Assembly (NCBI GenBank): GCA_037349315.1
Contig: JBAIAC010000040.1
Span: 13,162,001 to 13,226,000, forward strand
Direction: 5' to 3'
Origin: Chelydra serpentina
Taxonomy: Eukaryota; Chordata; Testudines; Chelydridae
DNA length: 64,000 nt
The position numbers were made by a program, and so were the translations under genes. Positions 59,711-64,000 of this stretch are shown here, piece after piece (the stretch's first letter is position 1; each line of letters begins with the position of its first letter). The notes beneath the pieces were generated by a model. That model saw only the letters and a program-made list of their open reading frames with translations. It had not been told where the DNA came from and searched no databases.

Positions 59711-60087
59711 GTGCGTTCCTTGGGGGGGCAGGTTACTTTGCCTGAGGGATCAGTACGGCGCCAGATGGATGAAGGCACCCAAGCACTGGAGGACTGGGCC
59801 GAAGAGAGGCCTCCATGGGGGTGTCTCCTGGAGAACTTTGGCCCCTATTTTGAAATACGTTAAAGTCTGGCACATACCTGGCCCTCTTTCCCCAGAGGGG
59901 CCCAGTGCACACACGGGTGTCACTGAGCTTGAAAAGATCTCCAGGGCGCTGCATGTCCTGCCCCTTCAGGGGCACTGTTGATTCTTTCACTTATTGCCTG
60001 ACTGAATCATTTAGTACCTGAGGTATGAGTGTAACCTCGGAACTAAGGTGGCCTTATTACTTGTGTAGACTCCTGGCGAGCTTAAAC

Positions 60088-60343
60088 TAAGGGTCTGTAT
60101 GCACAGCAAAGCTGCCTGGGCTAACTGACCCAGGCTAGCTTGAACCCAGCTAGTGCAGGTAACAGTTGCAGTGAAGACAGTACAATGCAGATAGTACAAG
60201 CCCAGCACGGACCCTGATACGCACTCGGCTCACTAGCCTTGTGCGATGTCCACACTGCGCTGTCTTGGCTGCTATCATTAGCCACGGTCGCTAGATTCCA
60301 GCTCGCTCGGCTAAGCTAGCCCGTTGTAGAGACGTACCCTGGG
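60088..60343. mobile_element. short class-II-like element with inverted termini
   Basis: Left end 'agggtctgtatgcacagcaa' and right end 'ttgtagagacgtaccct' are imperfect inverted repeats (agggtNNgt.t.NacaN). The core 'gatgtccacactgcgctgtc' is typical of the turtle repeat group seen at 14990-15257. I cannot define a clean target duplication, so the superfamily is left open. Confidence 0.5.
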
Positions 60344-60619
60344 AGCAGAGGTGGGAAGAAGTGGAGAGGGTTGTGCTTTTGCAAAAATGCCATTGGTCAA
60401 GATTTTTGTTTTGTAAAACTCAGGGGCCTTCAAATGCAGGTTCTGTCTACACGACACCCCCTTAATCTCCTCCTTACTCCTCCCCTCCCATGAAATATTG
60501 GGGTGGTGGGATGAGATGAATGATGCCAATTTTGGTCCCTCTCTAATTAAAAGTGCCCCTTTCTAACCACCTTTTTGAGATGCCCACCTACCACATGTAA
60601 ACTTCTTCGGTCCTGCTGT

Positions 60620-60690
60620 GTTCTCAGTTACACGGGCGTAAACCCAAAGTGAACTCACTGAAGTCAGTCGGAGTGACTCTGGATTATGTA
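60620..60690. repeat. dispersed repeat fragment (CACTGAAGTCAGTCGGAGTGACT)
   Basis: 'cagttacacgggcgtaaacc' and 'cactgaagtcagtcggagtg' match the inverted-repeat family at 573-660. Confidence 0.5.
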
Positions 60691-61297
60691 GGTGTCGCTA
60701 AGAGCAGGGTCTGTCAACGCCAGCAGGGCCGGTTTTAGGAATTGAAGAACAAGTGCTTGGGGCACATTTCATGGCGTGGACTTGCACCATATGTGGAGCG
60801 TTTCAATAGCAGCTGTTTAGTATACTCGTGACTATTGATTGTATCGTATTTCTCTGGGGTGTGTGGGAGAAGCGCAGGGGATGTAGACACTCATTGATGG
60901 TGATTCATCTTCCTGTTGTCACAGTGGGGAATGTGCATTTACATGCTACGTTCTGTTGGGCTGTAGCTCCTGGAGACCGTTGATTCCCATGGGAATAGGA
61001 GTCTCCACTCGCCCTTCCCTGTTCCAGTGGAATAGCATTACCTCCTAGTTCTGGGTCTCACTGTTGCAGTTCTGTGTACAGTATTAGTGCTATTTCTAGA
61101 GCAGAAGCCCTGTGGATTGTCAGTGGGACTTTTGTTTCCAAGTCACTTTGGTGCTTTGGAATATCCCACCCTAGGGCCCAGGCTGAGCACAGAGTGCGAG
61201 TGACAGCCTGAAAGAACAAAGGGTGATCTTCACTGAGACTGCCCCGTTGCGTTCCCTACCCCACTCTGATGCCCTCTTCGCTGCCTTGTTTCCCCAG

Positions 61298-61652
61298 GGT
61301 ACCCCGCTGAAATACGACAGCAACTCTTCCTCAGTAAGTGCAAAAAAGCATGATGTCCTGTCGATCATTGGGAGCCCAGGGAGGACTTTTCACTCTGTGC
61401 ACTCGCTGGACGTCATGCAAGATCCAAGGACTCTGGAAAGAGCTTGTTACGAGGAGAGCCTGAAAAACAGGCCCAGCCCAGTTACAAACTCCGGAGGCTC
61501 GATTACCCGGGGAGCCCCTGTGATTGTCCCTGAGCCCGGAAAGCCTCGCCGTAGCCCGCTTACCTACGAGGACCACGGGGCCGCGTTTAGTAGCCATCTG
61601 CATCGAGGTTCTCCGGTGTCCACAAGGGAGTCGACCCCAAGGCAGCATGAAG
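61298..61652 (+). CDS. NCOR2: NCOR2 exon P, ERACYEESL and SPLTYEDHG block
   Basis: A 355-bp exon (acceptor tttccccag, donor g|gtaact). It encodes GTPLKYDSNSSSVSAKKHDV, LSIIGSPGRTFHSVHSLDVM, QDPRTLERACYEESLKNRPS, then GGSITRGAPVIVPEPGKPRR and SPLTYEDHGAAFSSHLHRGS, ending near RQHE plus one base. The motif G-S-I-T-R-G-A-P is at 61496-61519. High conservation with mammals. The next exon (expected to start S-L-S-S-S-K or similar) is not in the window, so the gene continues downstream. Confidence 0.97.
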
Positions 61653-62857
61653 GTAACTCTTGTTCTCCAGCAGACCCCTAGTGTGCTGGGGGAACGTGGG
61701 GCTTTTGGAAAATGCGAAGGCTGGTGCATACGGAGCGTTGGCCGGGTTCCCACCCTTGCCCCCTATTTGCTGTCCCCTCACAAACGCTAGCTGGAAATGT
61801 GCAGTAGTTGCTGTGGACCAAAGCTGGAATCTCTCTTGGAAGCCAGTGGAGATGGCTCCAGATTGACACTGGAATCACTGAGAATGGGATTTGGCCCTGT
61901 GTGATTCTGAAGGCCGTGCTGCAGAGAAGGGGTCTGCTCTGTACGCAGGCTTTGATCTGGAATGCACATGTTTTAATGGCGTGGGAGAAAGCTCAGGGCT
62001 AAGTAACATGGAAAATTGTGGGGGGGGATATTTTCTCCCCTCTCTTCTGTGCAAGTCTAGGTCCAGCTCTGCATTTCTACCTCATCCATCACCATAGCAT
62101 CTGCGGGCTTTGGCTGTAGTTGGGTATAATCCCTGCTAGCCAGCAGATGGAGACAATCCAGTTGGGCTGTTGAGATCTGACATCCCTTTGGGAGATGCAA
62201 GGGTTTTGCTGCCTCAGAATGCCTGTGTGTTTCCAGCAGGGGGCGCAGTTCCACCTGCACCCATTGAAATCACTTGGGCTGCTCGCCAGCGGCCTGCGAG
62301 CAAGACCCCGGCCTGGCAAAGCACTGGGATTGTGCTGCCATAGCTGCTCTCGGAGGCCACATTCAAAAGCCAGCAAGGTTGTTTGGTCAGGCAGAATTTG
62401 GCAAGGTGCAAATCTAGCAATCCAGAGCACAGACGTAGCCAGAATGACTCGCTGCCTGGCTGATAGGATTTCTCTTCAGTCCAGCAAATGCCTGTTTCCT
62501 TTCGTCCTGTTAACTCTTGGTTGCTTGGTGAAACATAAGGACAAGAGCACATGTGCGTAGAGCGCATTTACTGTAACAGCCAGGATCCGCTCCAGCAACG
62601 CTTTCCTCTAGATCCAGCCAGAGCCTATGGGGTCGTGAGTCATCAGGCAGAGCAAGATAAATCTCATCCTGACTGCGACTCTGCCAGTGACCCAAACTTC
62701 ATTTGCAGTTCGGAAAACTGCAGTCTGCGTCCAAGAGTGTTAGTGCAGTCCCTGCCGCCTCATGCTTCCCCTGAGGGTCGAACGAGAGAGGGGTGACCAA
62801 AGAGAACCATGGTGACCTTGCCTATGATCCTTAAGAGAGAAGAAGAATTTTCAAAAA

Positions 62858-63263
62858 GCCACCCCACCCAACAACCAATAGAACCAGGGCAAACCAATAG
62901 CCACCCCACCCAACAACCAATAGAACCAGGGCAAACCAATAGCCACCCCACCCAACAACCAATAGAACCAGGGCAAACCAATAGCCACCCCACCCAACAA
63001 CCAATAGAACCAGGGCAAACCAATAGCCACCCCACCCAACAACCAATAGAACCAGGACAAACCAATAGCCACCCCACCCAACAACCAATAGAACCAGGGC
63101 AAACCAATAGCCAATAGCCACCACACCCAACAACGAATAGAACCAGGGCAAACCAATAACCAATAGAACTAGGGCAAACCAATAGCCACCCCACCCGACA
63201 ACCAATAGACCCAGGGCTAACCAATAGCCACCCCACCCAGCAACCAATAGAACCAAGGCAAAA
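62858..63263 (+). repeat. 42-bp minisatellite rich in CCAAT boxes
   Basis: Six near-identical 42-bp units (starts 62858, 62900, 62942, 62984, 63026, 63068) are followed by a 7-bp insertion, a variant unit (63117), a 26-bp partial unit (63159), and two more variants (63185, 63227). Each standard unit has two CCAAT pentamers. I count 19 in the array. Because 42 is divisible by three, all frames that lack a stop stay open, giving a spurious 102-codon frame on + and a 217-codon frame on - . Variation increases toward the 3' end, the usual pattern of an old edge and a younger, expanded core. Confidence 0.97.
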
Positions 63264-63524
63264 GGTCCCCTTGATCTCACTCTGCACCCCGAGCACCATT
63301 ACCAAAAATAACGACCCTCGCCCCAAGCACATAGGGGGTGAAAAAAGGAGCCTAGTGGGCCCGAGCAGAGAAGGCCATGTTCCATCCCTTACATTCTTCC
63401 TCTTGAGAGCCACCTGTGGGGTTCCACGGACAGAGGGTACTTAGACTGTTATCACCTTTCAAAAGGGGCTGGTGAGTTTAAAGTGTTCACCATGAGAAGC
63501 CTTAAAGGGGCCTGACTTTGTAGC

Positions 63525-63585
63525 AATCAAGCCCGTGTTGGGCACCCAAGATCACTAGTCGCTTTTGAAAACGTAAGCCAACGTG
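63525..63585 (+). repeat. dispersed repeat fragment
   Basis: 'cgtgttgggcacccaagatc' and 'actagtcgcttttgaaaacg' match parts of the repeat at 30750-30840. Confidence 0.5.
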
Positions 63586-64000
63586 CTCATCCAATGGGGT
63601 TTCCCTCTGACCGATACGTGAACATGGGGAATCAGTCATTCCCGCCTTGCCGAGAACAACGCCCTCACCTTCAGCATCGCCAAGCAACGCGAGCCCGGCA
63701 CGCGCTTGCTGCTCTCCAGCAGGCGACAAGTCATGCAGTTGTAGGTGGGGGACACTTCTCTGTCCGCCTGCCTGTGTGACCAGTCTAGTCATCGGGCCTT
63801 CGCCACCACGGGCCCTGGAGACTGATCGTTTGCTAAAGCGGAGCAAGAGACCTCAGTTCAGAAAAACGCCCTTTGGCTGTCTGGCTTCTCTGTGATTCGT
63901 ACATGTGGCCACACGCAGCACTGGTGGTGGGGAGGCTTCACACACAGGGGCTGGAGGTTTCCCAAGAAAGAGTTGACTATTCAGTTCCAGCATAGAGGCG

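Larger units (their letters stand above)
59711..61297 (+). other. 1.6-kb intron
   Basis: Donor gtgcgt, acceptor tttccccag. Contains a terminal-repeat element (60088-60343), a dispersed fragment (60620-60690) and a possible hAT-type end 'cagggccggttttagg' at 60724-60739 without a visible partner. No gene. Confidence 0.78.
61653..64000 (+). other. start of the next intron
   Basis: Donor gtaact. Holds the 42-bp minisatellite (62858-63263) and a dispersed fragment (63525-63585). 61653-62857 and 63590-64000 show nothing I recognise. I looked for the next NCOR2 exon and did not find it. Confidence 0.78.

Noticed and set aside
62858..63263. Direct repeat array that could be mistaken for a CRISPR array
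   Set aside because: Units are directly adjacent with no spacers, and the host is a vertebrate.
62760..63413. 217-codon minus-strand frame with repeated hydrophobic 14-residue units, and a 102-codon + strand frame
   Set aside because: Both arise because the minisatellite unit is 42 bp (14 codons) and lacks stops. No start context or flanking coding sequence.

Overview
The window is a piece of vertebrate nuclear genome lying wholly inside one large, intron-rich gene on the + strand: NCOR2 (SMRT, nuclear receptor corepressor 2). Sixteen consecutive coding exons can be placed. They total 2,877 bp, all phases match, and every intron is GT-AG. The first visible exon begins SANT domain 2. The last ends in the conserved G-S-I motif region, so the start of the gene, the deacetylase-activating SANT1 region and the C-terminal nuclear-receptor interaction motifs all lie outside the window.

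The host is most likely a cryptodiran (hidden-necked) turtle. A full-length tRNA-derived SINE at 54651-54850 has the structure and 3' tail of the turtle CryI family. A CR1 LINE 3' end, many MIR copies and several dispersed repeat families common in turtles and crocodilians are also present. This host call is inference from repeats, not from a database search.

Layout: 1-12557 holds the first SANT2 exon and a 12-kb intron with CR1, MIR and a CpG-dense block at about 7.58-8.7 kb. 12558-26831 holds the rest of SANT2, a basic and acidic linker exon, and the long Lys/Glu/Ala-rich exon, separated by introns with an intact non-autonomous hAT transposon. 26832-41857 holds the proline/serine/glutamine-rich exons, a 34-bp minisatellite and a second CpG-dense block. 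41858-61652 holds the exons carrying repeated G-S-I-T motifs, with a duplicated non-coding segment and the CryI SINE in the intron at 49-57 kb. 61653-64000 is intron with a 42-bp minisatellite rich in CCAAT boxes.

The encoded protein segment is a nuclear scaffold. SANT2 contacts histone tails, and the downstream low-complexity and G-S-I regions are repression and docking surfaces that link unliganded nuclear receptors to HDAC3-type complexes. No second protein-coding gene, tRNA, rRNA or CRISPR array was found. Most other open frames are chance frames in GC-rich introns. The most unusual points are an in-frame tandem 3' splice site in exon 6 that would separate an NCOR1-like long form from a mammal-like short form, intron positions inside the G-S-I motifs, internal CpG-dense blocks that could be alternative promoters, and the CCAAT minisatellite.
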